Position numbers and translations under genes: made by a program. Under the pieces are notes generated by a model. The model searched no databases. It saw nothing but the letters and a program-made list of their open reading frames with translations, and was not told the DNA's origin. From JANLTP01 sp031363055 (GTDB lineage Bacteria; Pseudomonadota; Gammaproteobacteria; Burkholderiales; Burkholderiaceae_E), in NCBI GenBank assembly GCA_031363055.1, contig JANLTP010000131.1, positions 1 through 12,148 on the forward strand: a stretch of 12,148 nucleotides of DNA. Reading direction: 5' to 3'. Shown here piece by piece: positions 1-7,154 of this stretch. Numbering within the stretch: position 1 is the stretch's first letter; each line of letters opens with the position of its first letter.

Positions 1-660
1 TTGCTGGTCGACACCATCGATCCCTCGGTCAGTAATGAGCTCGATCCGGACAAGCGCATCTGCGAGCTGGATATTTACGACCCCAGGAACCCGAACCAAC
101 CGCCGTATTCGCTCGAGTTCATCCAGAAGTACCGTGCCGCCCAAATTGAGCGGGTTCGTCGTATTACTGGCTGGGTCAAGCAGACGTTGACCATGCTGAA
201 GGATCGAAACTCGGGCGAGATGGAGCGCGGATTTGTGGTCCATCGTACTTTGGCCGATCCACGCTTTCTTGATCCGCAACTCGACCCGAACGGCCGCAAA
301 CCGGGGTGGTGTTACATGGGCAATCCGGAAACCGTCAATAGCGGCCCGGTCGGCCTTGCCCGGTTCTGCACCCTGCGCTCGTGGTTGTCGCAGTGGTCAA
401 TTGATGATTCACGTGCCAATGGCATAACGTGCGCCGCCGTGATGAAGGCACCGCTGCTGGTGATCGAGAATGGTGCAGACGATGCCGTACCGCAACGCCA
501 TTCGAAGATGCTATTCGAGGCGGCGGGCAGTCCAGACAAGACGATGTCGGTCGTGCACGGTGCCACTCACTACTATGCTGGCCAGCCCGAGCAACTGGCG
601 CAAGCCACCCAATCGATCCGCGCCTGGTTGACCAGCCGCGCGTTATTGGAGGCCTGTTGA
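1..660 (+). CDS. alpha/beta hydrolase, C-terminal part (5' end outside window)
   Basis: The frame is open from base 1 and ends at TGA 658-660, leaving 219 residues. The first codon (TTG) is probably internal, so this is the 3' part of a longer gene. The C-terminal third has the layout of an alpha/beta hydrolase: a hydrophobic strand (APLLVIENGADDAVP) carrying a candidate catalytic Asp, then VVHGATHYYAG with a candidate catalytic His. The middle (LADPRFLDPQLDPN, GWCYMGNPE) resembles a poorly characterised hydrolase group seen in Burkholderiales. The nucleophile Ser elbow is not in the visible part and should lie upstream. The substrate cannot be told. The end of the gene carries a GGAGG (648-652) that is too far from the next gene's start to serve it well. 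The hydrolase fold is fairly sure; the specific family is not. Confidence 0.75.
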   Translation: MLVDTIDPSVSNELDPDKRICELDIYDPRNPNQPPYSLEFIQKYRAAQIERVRRITGWVKQTLTMLKDRNSGEMERGFVVHRTLADPRFLDPQLDPNGRKPGWCYMGNPETVNSGPVGLARFCTLRSWLSQWSIDDSRANGITCAAVMKAPLLVIENGADDAVPQRHSKMLFEAAGSPDKTMSVVHGATHYYAGQPEQLAQATQSIRAWLTSRALLEAC

Positions 661-676
661 TAGCGGGGACGCATCC

Positions 677-844
677 TTGAAGAAGTTGGCGAAGCTGCCC
701 GCACGCCGCCCGGCCAAGCCAAAGACGCCTGCGCATTCGGCCAAGGTGCCTGGCGGCATCGACGAGGTGGCCCTGTTGGGCAATCTGCGTACGCTCGTCC
801 AAGCGGCCCGCCAGCGGATTGCGACCGCGGCTTACTCCACCTAG
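677..844 (+). pseudogene. 5' segment of a DUF1016 (YhcG-like) nuclease gene, cut by an in-frame TAG
   Basis: From TTG 677, the first usual start codon after the in-frame stop at 629-631, this frame reads 55 residues and ends at TAG 842-844. A basic Lys/Arg/Pro/Ala-rich leader comes first. Then comes a stretch resembling the DUF1016 N-terminal helix (VALLGNLRTLVQAARQRIAT), which continues across the stop in the same frame as TLLCWHVGRRL. In the family, as I recall it, this place reads roughly NSTLTLLYWxIGkRI, so the TAG replaces a Leu codon and a single TTG-to-TAG change would explain it. Nearby positions also deviate (AYST for VNST, LLCW for LLYW), which fits decay. A true biological stop cannot be told from a sequencing error here. 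The start is weak: no good Shine-Dalgarno lies close before 677. Confidence 0.7.
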
Positions 845-880
845 ACCTTGCTCTGTTGGCACGTGGGGAGGCGCCTCTCG

Positions 881-1795
881 ATGGAGCACCTGCAGGGTGC
901 CAGGGCGGCGTATGGAAAGCAGATTCTCGTGACCGTGTCACGAGAATTGACGGCCGACTATGGCCGCGGATTCAGCTATGCCGAAATCGCCCGCATGATC
1001 CAGTTCGCCCAGGTGTTCCTCGACGAGTCAATTGTCGTGACGCTGTCACAACAATTGAGCTGGTCGCATTTTCATGCGCTGCTTCCGATCAAAGACCCGC
1101 TGGCCCGCGACTTCTATGCCGAAATGTGCCGCATCGAGCGCTGGGACGTGCGGACGCTGCGGCTGAAGATCGCCGGCATGCTGTTCCAGCGCACCGCGCT
1201 GTCGAAGAAGCCAGGGGCCGTCATCTCGGCAGAAATCGGCAAACTCCGAGAGGGGCAGATGAGCCCCGACACCGTGTTCCGAGATCCGTACTTGCTCGAT
1301 CTGCTGGGACTTGAGGGTGCCTACAGCGAGCGTGACCTTGAGAGCGCGATCCTGCGCGAAATCGAGGGTGTTCTGCTGGAGTTGGGAACTGGGTTCACCT
1401 TCGTCGCCCGGCAAAAACGCATGAGCGTGGGTAAGGATGATTTCCATCTCGACCTGCTGTTCTTCCACCGCCACCTGCGTCGGCTGATCGCAGTCGAATT
1501 GAAGCTGGAGTCGTTTCAGCCTGCCCACGTTGGTCAAATGGAGTTGTATCTGCGCTGGCTGGACAAACACGAGCGTGTGCCTGGCGAGGAAGCTCCGATC
1601 GGGCTCATCCTGTGCGCCTCTGCAGATGCCGAGCAGGTGGAGCTGCTGCAGCTCGATGCAAAGTCCATTCGCGTTAGCGAGTACCTCACTGCCTTGCCGC
1701 CGCTGCCGTTGCTACGCGCGCGGCTGCATCAGGCGATCGAACATGCCAGGGAGCAGGCGGCACGGCGACTTCCCGACTCGGAGGTTCGCGAATGA
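881..1795 (+). CDS. DUF1016 (YhcG-like) PD-(D/E)XK nuclease, open remainder after the nonsense codon
   Basis: The frame is open from 845 to TGA 1793-1795. It holds most of the DUF1016 N-terminal domain (AYGKQILVTVSREL, LSWSHFHALLPIKDP, FYAEMCRIERWDVRTL) and a full C-terminal PD-(D/E)XK nuclease domain. The likely catalytic residues are Asp in FHLDLLFFHR (codon 1451), Glu in AVELKL (codon 1496) and Lys (codon 1502), followed by QMELYLRWLDKHER. I chose ATG 881 because GGGGAGG (865-871) sits 9 bases before it; TTG 848 is possible but has no Shine-Dalgarno. Starting at 881 gives 304 residues and loses about 68 of the ancestral ~372. The family is found near restriction and other defence genes and is thought to act on DNA. 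Whether this shortened form is made or active is unknown. The stop overlaps the next gene by ATGA. Confidence 0.8.
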   Translation: MEHLQGARAAYGKQILVTVSRELTADYGRGFSYAEIARMIQFAQVFLDESIVVTLSQQLSWSHFHALLPIKDPLARDFYAEMCRIERWDVRTLRLKIAGMLFQRTALSKKPGAVISAEIGKLREGQMSPDTVFRDPYLLDLLGLEGAYSERDLESAILREIEGVLLELGTGFTFVARQKRMSVGKDDFHLDLLFFHRHLRRLIAVELKLESFQPAHVGQMELYLRWLDKHERVPGEEAPIGLILCASADAEQVELLQLDAKSIRVSEYLTALPPLPLLRARLHQAIEHAREQAARRLPDSEVRE

Positions 1796-2100
1796 AGCCC
1801 GGTGACGCTACGGCCCAGGCGATCATTGAACTCGTTGGGGCCGTGCGTGATCTTCAGCAACAGGCTGCGCTGCAATACCAGCCGGTGGTGGACGAGATCC
1901 TGAGCACCAACAGCCGAGACGCCACGCACATTGAGCGCACGTTGGATGGATTGTTGGACTTCTGTGGACACGAACCCGTGCTGGCGATCTACAAGGATCT
2001 CTGCCGTCACTATTGGGCGATCGACCCGGCCGCAACGGCAGACTACATTCGTGCCTATCGCGAATGCTGGGACTGTGATGAACCGGGAGGCCAGGGGTGA
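1792..2100 (+). CDS. small helical protein of unknown function, coupled to the DUF1016 gene
   Basis: The product has 102 residues. ATG 1792 overlaps the nuclease stop in the sequence ATGA, and GGAGG (1780-1784) lies 7 bases before it, so start and translational coupling are well supported. The protein has no signal peptide or membrane segment. It looks mostly alpha-helical, with a conserved-looking core HIERTLDGLLDFCGHEPVLA followed by YKDLCRHYWAIDPAATADYI, and ends in RECWDCDEPGGQG. I have an impression of similar short proteins with an AIDPxATAxYxxAYREMWD-like tail near restriction-type loci, but this is memory and not a search. No catalytic motif is visible. Being coupled to a nuclease, it could be a partner or regulator of it. 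The gene itself appears intact although its neighbour is broken. Confidence 0.72.
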   Translation: MKPGDATAQAIIELVGAVRDLQQQAALQYQPVVDEILSTNSRDATHIERTLDGLLDFCGHEPVLAIYKDLCRHYWAIDPAATADYIRAYRECWDCDEPGGQG

Positions 2101-2169
2101 TTGGCGAACTTAAGCCGCAGGCTGTCGCTTGGTAAGCGGTGAAGGGTTGCAATCAAACGGATAACTTGT

Positions 2170-3213
2170 TCAAAAACCGGCGAGGGTCACCTTGCCGATC
2201 ATCTTACCCGACTCCACCCTCTCATGAGCGCGACGCAAGTTGGCGGCATTGACGACGCCGATGGTCTCGCTGTGTGTGCACTGGAGCATTCCATCATCGA
2301 CCATCGCGGCGACCTCGGTCAGCAAGCGGCCCTGCTCGGCCATGTCATCGGTCTCGAATCCGGAGCGCGCAAACATGGCTTCCCAATGCAAGGAAGCGCA
2401 GCGTGCTTTCAGCAAACGAACATCGATCATCTCAGGGTCATCGATCACGCAGACCCGGCCTTGCGGCGCGATGATCCTGGCGATCTCGGCAAAGTGCATG
2501 CCGGTGTGCGACACACTGAAAATGCGCTCGGCCCAACGCAATCCGGCCTGCCGCATGCCCCCCGACAAGGGCTCACGATGATCGAGCACTACATGTGCAC
2601 CGAGCCGCTCGGCTTGGGCGCGCGATTCGGGCCGTGAGGCGGTCGCCACAATTCGTGCGCCGGTGAGACGGCGGGCCAACTGAATCGCGATCGATCCGAC
2701 ACCACCCGCGCCGGCGGTAATCAGCAAGGTGCCGGCATCGTCGGCGCGGCCCAGGCGAAGTTGCAGCCGATCGAACAAGGCCTCCCAGGCGGTGATGGTG
2801 GTCAGCGGCATCGCAGCGGCCTGCGCAAAGTCGAGGCTGCGCGGCTTGCGGCCAACGATCCGTTCATCTACCAGATGCAGTTCGGCATTGGTGCCGCTGC
2901 GGGCGCGCGAGCCCGCGTACCAAACCTCGTCGCCCGGTCGAAACAAGCTCACTTGCGGCCCGACCGCTTCGACCACACCAGCGGCGTCAAATCCCAACAC
3001 TCGAAGTTCGCCGGCTGGGGGCGCAGCATTGCGCCGCACCTTGGTGTCCACCGGATTCACCGACACCGCCTTGACGCGGACCAGCAAATCGCGGCCGCCA
3101 GCAACGGGTTCGGGCAACTCGACATCGATCAGGCATAGCGGATCGGTGACCGGCAAACAGCTTTGGTAGGCAACGGCTTTCATGGCATCTCGGGTGGCTA
3201 GTTCGGCATTCAT
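2170..3213 (-). CDS. zinc-free MDR-family NAD(P)H-dependent alcohol dehydrogenase/quinone oxidoreductase-like protein
   Basis: This is a medium-chain dehydrogenase/reductase. The N-terminal catalytic domain carries GRDLLVRVKAVSVNPVDTKVR and VLGFDAAGVVEAVG. The Rossmann domain has AGAGGVGSIAIQLAR (about residues 157-171 counted from the inner Met), where NAD(P)H binds. The Cys/His ligands of the catalytic and structural zinc of true alcohol dehydrogenases are missing, which fits the zinc-type-alcohol-dehydrogenase-like or quinone oxidoreductase branch. Such enzymes reduce quinones, enones or related carbonyls in the cytoplasm; the substrate is unknown. The given start (ATG 3211-3213) makes 347 residues. 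The inner ATG 3181-3183 (MKAVAYQ, 337 residues) matches the usual family start better; neither has a strong Shine-Dalgarno. It runs divergently from the liv operon across a 171-base gap and convergently to the small gene ending at 2100. Confidence 0.9.
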   Translation of the reverse strand: MNAELATRDAMKAVAYQSCLPVTDPLCLIDVELPEPVAGGRDLLVRVKAVSVNPVDTKVRRNAAPPAGELRVLGFDAAGVVEAVGPQVSLFRPGDEVWYAGSRARSGTNAELHLVDERIVGRKPRSLDFAQAAAMPLTTITAWEALFDRLQLRLGRADDAGTLLITAGAGGVGSIAIQLARRLTGARIVATASRPESRAQAERLGAHVVLDHREPLSGGMRQAGLRWAERIFSVSHTGMHFAEIARIIAPQGRVCVIDDPEMIDVRLLKARCASLHWEAMFARSGFETDDMAEQGRLLTEVAAMVDDGMLQCTHSETIGVVNAANLRRAHERVESGKMIGKVTLAGF

Positions 3214-3253
3214 GCCAGTGTAGACCTAGTCCCGATTTATGAAGGCGGGCAGT

Positions 3254-3289
3254 CGGTTCTTGCCAGACAGTGCCGGCAAAACGGTTCTT
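3254..3289. repeat. direct repeat CGGTTCTT, two copies upstream of the liv promoter
   Basis: CGGTTCTT occurs at 3254-3261 and 3282-3289, with start points 28 bases apart, in the gap between the divergent oxidoreductase and livG. The second copy touches the first T of the proposed -35 box. Between them lies a short inverted pair, TTGCC (3260-3264) and GGCAA (3275-3279). The position suits binding of a regulator of one or both divergent genes, but an 8-base repeat can also arise by chance. Confidence 0.4.
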
Positions 3290-3317
3290 TGACCTGCGCG
3301 CCGTTCACTGCTAAAGT
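3289..3317 (+). promoter_or_regulatory. candidate sigma-70 promoter of the livGF-SBP-HM operon
   Basis: TTGACC (3289-3294, 5 of 6 to consensus) is followed after exactly 17 bases by TAAAGT (3312-3317, 4 of 6). TG at 3309-3310 gives an extended -10 element. Transcription would begin near 3324, leaving a leader of about 60 bases before livG ATG 3385. I see no other promoter as good in the divergent gap. Confidence 0.5.
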
Positions 3318-3382
3318 CTGCAGCCCCGAACGGACGTGCCAAGTCGGGCTTGCTATTTCGCACGGAAGGATCAAAGTCTGCA
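3313..3382. repeat. direct repeat AAAGTCTGCA, exactly 60 bases apart
   Basis: The ten bases AAAGTCTGCA occur at 3313-3322 and again at 3373-3382. The first copy overlaps the proposed -10 box and start of transcription. The second lies between the livG Shine-Dalgarno-like GGAAGGA (3364-3370) and the ATG at 3385. An inverted pair CCCGA (3325-3329) and TCGGG (3344-3348) sits between them. Both copies are placed where a bound protein could block initiation or translation, but no regulator gene is present in the window. Confidence 0.4.
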
Positions 3383-3384
3383 CC

Positions 3385-4140
3385 ATGTCAGGTGAATTCA
3401 TCATTGAAACCCGCAACCTCACCAAGGAATTCAAGGGTTTCACCGCCGTCAACGGCGTCAACCTGAAAATACGTCGCGGCACCATTCATGCGTTGATCGG
3501 CCCGAACGGCGCCGGCAAGACCACCTGCTTTAACCTCATTACGAAATTTCTGATACCAACCAGCGGTAGCATTGAGTTCAATGGTCAGGACATCACGAAC
3601 AAACCGCCGGCCGATATTGCACGGCTCGGTGTGGTGCGCAGTTTTCAGATCTCTGCGACCTTTCCGCATCTTTCCTTAATTGAAAACGTCCGCATCGCGT
3701 TGCAGCGCAAGCTGGGCACGTCGTTCCAGTTTTGGCGCTCGGAGCGCTCGCTCGAATCGCTGGATGCGCGGGCGCGCGAGTTGCTCAATGAAGTTGGATT
3801 GTCTGACTACGCGAGCATGCAGGCGGCCGACTTGCCTTATGGTCGCAAACGCGCGCTCGAGATCGCCACCACCCTGGCGCTCGAACCGGAGATGATGTTG
3901 CTCGACGAGCCAACCTCCGGCATGGGCCGAGAGGACATTGCCCGCATCGCCGCATTGATCAAACGAGTCGCGGTGAACCGAACCGTATTGATGGTCGAAC
4001 ACAATTTGTCGGTCGTTGCTGACTTGTCCGATCGAATCACGGTGTTGGCGCGCGGCGAGGTGCTTGCCGAAGGCAATTACGCCGAAGTCTCGGCCAACCC
4101 GGATGTGGTGGATGCCTATATGGGAACCGGTCATGGCTGA
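3385..4140 (+). CDS. livG: HAAT-family ABC importer ATP-binding protein (LivG type)
   Basis: This 251-residue cytoplasmic ATPase powers uptake together with LivF. It shows Walker A GPNGAGKTT (39-47), a Q-loop region VRSFQISATFPHLS, the LivG-type signature LPYGRKRALEIA (150-161) in place of LSGGQ, Walker B MMLLDEPTSGM (Asp174, Glu175) and the switch His in MVEHN (206). The C-terminal tail with NPDVVDAYMG is typical of LivG. The LxYGRKR signature is usual for the branch of these importers that often carries aromatic or other organic acids rather than branched-chain amino acids; that reading is from memory of the family. I chose ATG 3385 because family similarity starts there. GGAAGGA (3364-3370) is 14 bases upstream, somewhat far. 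The frame is open back to 3289, but that extension has no family character. It is the first gene of the operon. Confidence 0.93.
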   Translation: MSGEFIIETRNLTKEFKGFTAVNGVNLKIRRGTIHALIGPNGAGKTTCFNLITKFLIPTSGSIEFNGQDITNKPPADIARLGVVRSFQISATFPHLSLIENVRIALQRKLGTSFQFWRSERSLESLDARARELLNEVGLSDYASMQAADLPYGRKRALEIATTLALEPEMMLLDEPTSGMGREDIARIAALIKRVAVNRTVLMVEHNLSVVADLSDRITVLARGEVLAEGNYAEVSANPDVVDAYMGTGHG

Positions 4141-4198
4141 GGCTGCTGTTGAGACTGGCTTATTGATCAGTGCTCCATTGAGAAGCGTTCGACCATGA
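4133..4198 (+). other. possible 21-codon linker ORF bridging livG and livF
   Basis: ATG 4133 lies inside the last codons of livG, in a different frame. It reads 21 residues (MAEAAVETGLLISAPLRSVRP) to TGA 4196-4198, which overlaps the livF start in ATGA. A ribosome ending livG could step onto this ORF and deliver itself to livF. No clear Shine-Dalgarno serves ATG 4133, so it would depend on re-initiation. It may be a chance arrangement. Confidence 0.25.
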
Positions 4199-4899
4199 AC
4201 GCGCCATTGTTGAAGGTCAGCGACCTGCACGCCTGGTATGGTGAGAGTCACATATTGCACGGCATGAACTTTGAAGTGCATGCCGGTGAGGTTGTCACCT
4301 TGCTGGGCCGCAACGGCGCCGGTAAAACGACCACCATGCGCTCGATCATGGGTATGCTCAAGCAACGCAAGGGTTCGGTTCAATACAACGGCAGCGAGAC
4401 CGTTGCGCTGGCGTCGAATCAGATCGCCCATCTAGGCATTGCATTCTGCCCTGAGGAGCGCGGTATCTTTGCCGCCCTGAATGTGCAGGAGAATCTGGAG
4501 CTACCGCCGATTGTGAAGCCGGGCGGACTGTCGATTGCCGAGATTCACGAACTGTTTCCGCGCCTGAAGGAGCGCGCCAACAGCCAGGGCACGAAATTGT
4601 CTGGCGGCGAGCAGCAAATGCTGGCAATCGCGCGCATTCTGCGGACCGGCGCCAAGCTTTTATTGCTAGACGAACCGACCGAAGGTTTGGCACCCGTTAT
4701 CGTGCAGAAAATAGGTGAAATAATTCGCTCCCTGAAGACCAAGGGGTTCACCGTATTGTTGGTTGAGCAAAATTTCCGATTTGCCTCGACCGTTGCCGAT
4801 CGGCACTATGTAGTCGAGCATGGCAAGGTCATTGAAATGATTCCCAATAATGAAGTACAACAAAATACTGCCAAGCTGGAGACCCTGTTAGGGGTTTGA
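4195..4899 (+). CDS. livF: HAAT-family ABC importer ATP-binding protein (LivF type)
   Basis: The 234-residue second ATPase of the importer. It has Walker A GRNGAGKTT (38-46), the signature LSGGEQQMLAIAR (135-147), Walker B LLLLDEPTEGL (Asp159, Glu160) and LLVEQN (188-193) where LivF proteins carry Gln in place of the switch His. PEERGIFAALNVQENL (86-101) is the usual LivF Q-loop stretch. It pairs with LivG on the cytoplasmic side of the LivHM channel. The start ATG 4195 is supported by GAGAAG (4180-4185) 9 bases upstream. The livG stop is 54 bases before it. All key motifs are intact. Confidence 0.94.
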   Translation: MNAPLLKVSDLHAWYGESHILHGMNFEVHAGEVVTLLGRNGAGKTTTMRSIMGMLKQRKGSVQYNGSETVALASNQIAHLGIAFCPEERGIFAALNVQENLELPPIVKPGGLSIAEIHELFPRLKERANSQGTKLSGGEQQMLAIARILRTGAKLLLLDEPTEGLAPVIVQKIGEIIRSLKTKGFTVLLVEQNFRFASTVADRHYVVEHGKVIEMIPNNEVQQNTAKLETLLGV

Positions 4900-4957
4900 G
4901 AACCAGCAGTGCACAACGATTAACGAACCCGTCAACAAACTTTTTGGAGTGATATTC

Positions 4958-6193
4958 ATGAAACGCAAATTTTCGATTCTGGCTGCGGCGCTGTCTGCGG
5001 CAATTGCCGCCGGTACAGCCGGGGTTGCCGGCAATGCCGTCGCACAAAGCGACGGCATCATCAAAATCGGCGTGATGAACGACATGTCGGGTCTGTATGC
5101 CGATATCGCCGGACCGGGTTCAGTCTGGGCTGCGAAAAAGGCGGTCGAAGATTTCGGTGCGGCCGCCAAGGGCATGAAAGTCGAAGTGTTGGCCGCTGAC
5201 CATCAGAACAATCCGGACATCGGCTCGAACGTCGCGCGTCAGTGGTACGACGTCGACAAGGTCGACGTAATTGTCGATGTACCCACTTCGTCGGTTGCAC
5301 TGGCCATCAACCAAATCACCAAAGACAAGAACAAGGTGTTCCTGGTATCGGGCGCAGCCTCCTCGGATTTGACTGGCAAAGCCTGTACACCGAACACGAT
5401 TCAGTGGACCTATGACACCTGGGCCTTGGCCAATGGCACCGGCAAGGCCGCTGTCAAGACCGGCGGCGACACCTGGTTCTTCCTGACCGCCGACTATGCG
5501 TTCGGTCACGCGCTCGAACGCGACACCGAGGCCGTCGTGTTGGCCAACGGCGGCAAGGTGCTTGGCAAGGTTCGCCATCCGTTCCCCGGCCAGGATTTCT
5601 CGTCGTTCCTTTTGCAAGCGCAATCCTCCAAAGCCAAGGTGATTGGCCTGGCGAATGCCGGCGGCGACACCATCAACGCGATCAAACAGGCGTCCGAATT
5701 TGGCATCGTCAAGGGCGGCCAGAGTCTGGCAGGTTTGCTGGTGTTCATCACCGACATTCACGCATTGGGCCTGCCGACCGCGCAAGGTCTGTTGTTGACT
5801 GAGTCGTTCTATTGGGATCGCACCGACGCATCGCGCGCGTTTGCCAAGGAATTTGCGGCGGCCAACAAAGGCAAGATGCCAACGATGGTTCAGGCCGGCG
5901 TCTACTCCTCAGTGCTGCATTATCTGAAAGCGGTCGCCGAGTTGAAGAACAACGAATCGGATGGCGCCAAAGTGGTTGCACAAATGAAGACGATGGCGAC
6001 CGACGACCCATTGTTCGGCAAGGGCACGATCCGTGAAGACGGCCGCAAGATTCACGACATGTATCTGTTTGAAGTGAAGAAGCCGGCTGAATCAAAAGGA
6101 CCCTGGGACTACTATAAGGTACGCGCTACCATCCCGGCGGCCGAAGCCTTCCGCCCGATCGCGCAGGGCGATTGCCCGTTTGTGAAGAAGTAA
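4958..6193 (+). CDS. periplasmic substrate-binding protein of the HAAT importer (type 1 periplasmic binding fold)
   Basis: The product has 411 residues. ATG 4958 is chosen because GGAG (4946-4949) lies 8 bases before it; GTG 4949 would add three residues. The N-terminus is a Sec signal peptide: MKRK, a long Ala-rich hydrophobic stretch, then AVA-QS with cleavage expected after residue 29. The mature protein opens with IIKIGVMNDMSGLYADIAGPG, the typical first strand and ligand loop of LivJ/K-like receptors. Later WFFLTADYAFGHALERD and HPFPGQDFSSFLLQAQ follow the family pattern. It captures the ligand and delivers it to LivHM. The ligand is not readable: this subgroup is common in Burkholderiales and includes receptors for aromatic acids and other organic compounds, so a branched-chain amino acid should not be assumed. 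A 69-base gap separates it from livH. Confidence 0.92.
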   Translation: MKRKFSILAAALSAAIAAGTAGVAGNAVAQSDGIIKIGVMNDMSGLYADIAGPGSVWAAKKAVEDFGAAAKGMKVEVLAADHQNNPDIGSNVARQWYDVDKVDVIVDVPTSSVALAINQITKDKNKVFLVSGAASSDLTGKACTPNTIQWTYDTWALANGTGKAAVKTGGDTWFFLTADYAFGHALERDTEAVVLANGGKVLGKVRHPFPGQDFSSFLLQAQSSKAKVIGLANAGGDTINAIKQASEFGIVKGGQSLAGLLVFITDIHALGLPTAQGLLLTESFYWDRTDASRAFAKEFAAANKGKMPTMVQAGVYSSVLHYLKAVAELKNNESDGAKVVAQMKTMATDDPLFGKGTIREDGRKIHDMYLFEVKKPAESKGPWDYYKVRATIPAAEAFRPIAQGDCPFVKK

Positions 6194-6262
6194 GGCAAGC
6201 AGTCGATCAGACCGCAAATCAAACCGCTACGTATTCAGTCAACCAGGAACTGACGACTCACC

Positions 6263-7144
6263 ATGTTCGAGCTGCTCGGAATCGCGCCACAGGCGCTCTT
6301 TGGTCAACTCTTTCTGGGGTTGATCAACGGCGCTTTTTACGCGTTGCTGAGCCTCGGGCTGGCGGTGATTTTCGGTCTCCTGAACGTCATCAACTTCACG
6401 CACGGCGCGCAATACATGATGGGCGCATTTGGCGCGTATTTGCTGATGCAGTGGTTCGGCCTGCCGTACTGGCCGTCGCTTATCATTGTGCCGATCGTGG
6501 TCGGTGCGTTTGGCATGTTGATCGAGCGTGTGCTGCTGCGCCATCTCTATCATCTGGACCATTTGTACGGCTTGCTGCTGACCTTCGGACTGGCGCTGAT
6601 TACCGAGGGCTTGTTCCGCCAGCAGTTCGGCTCCTCCGGCCAGCCGTATCCGAATCCGCTGCCCGGCGGCACCAACCTGGGCTTCATGTTCCTGCCGACT
6701 TACCGTGCCTGGATCATCGGGTTTTCATTGTTCGTCTGTCTGGCCACCTGGTACATGATCGAGCGGACCAAGCTGGGGGCATATTTGCGCGCCGCGACCG
6801 AGCGACCGGACCTGGTGCAGGCGTTCGGCGTCAATGTGCCACGCATGATCAACCTGACCTATGGCTTTGGCGTGGCGCTGGCCGCGCTGGCCGGGGTCAT
6901 GGCGGCGCCGGCTTATCAGGTAAGCCCGACCATGGGCTCAAACCTCATCATCATTGTCTTCGCCGTCGTGGTCATTGGCGGCATGGGCTCGATCATGGGT
7001 TCGATCATCACCGGCTTTGGTCTCGGCGTGATTGAAGGCTTGACCAAGGTGTTTTATCCGGAAGCCTCGAGCATTGTCATTTTTGTGATCATGGCGATCG
7101 TGCTGATGGTGCGGCCGGCCGGCTTGTTTGGGACGCAAAAATGA
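6263..7144 (+). CDS. livH: HAAT-family ABC importer permease (LivH type)
   Basis: This 293-residue inner-membrane permease has about eight hydrophobic segments. The start carries the LivH hallmark LFLGLINGAFYALLSLGLAVIF followed by GLLNVINFTHGAQYMMGAF. Later the cytoplasmic loop LRAATERPDLVQAFGVNVPR contacts the ATPases, and the C-terminal part reads VVVIGGMGSIMGSIITGFGLGVIEGL. It forms half of the channel with LivM. ATG 6263 fits the family start, but the only Shine-Dalgarno-like bases (AGGA 6245-6248) are 14 bases away, in the loop of a weak hairpin (6235-6239 with 6249-6253). That may lower its translation or simply mean nothing. The stop TGA 7142-7144 lies 10 bases before the proposed livM start. 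Confidence 0.93.
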   Translation: MFELLGIAPQALFGQLFLGLINGAFYALLSLGLAVIFGLLNVINFTHGAQYMMGAFGAYLLMQWFGLPYWPSLIIVPIVVGAFGMLIERVLLRHLYHLDHLYGLLLTFGLALITEGLFRQQFGSSGQPYPNPLPGGTNLGFMFLPTYRAWIIGFSLFVCLATWYMIERTKLGAYLRAATERPDLVQAFGVNVPRMINLTYGFGVALAALAGVMAAPAYQVSPTMGSNLIIIVFAVVVIGGMGSIMGSIITGFGLGVIEGLTKVFYPEASSIVIFVIMAIVLMVRPAGLFGTQK

Positions 7145-7154
7145 GGCCGACGCC

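Noticed and set aside
2126..2138. Small hairpin CGCTT-GGT-AAGCG between the 102-residue gene and the oxidoreductase
   Set aside because: The 5-bp stem has a 3-base loop and no T-tract on either strand; too weak to call a terminator.
3289..3384. Upstream extension of livG in the same frame
   Set aside because: It contains the proposed promoter and repeats, shows no family similarity, and the ATPase domain starts normally at ATG 3385.
3676..4431. A 251-codon open frame on the - strand
   Set aside because: It is antisense across livG and livF, both with complete ATPase motifs; no domain or start signal supports it.
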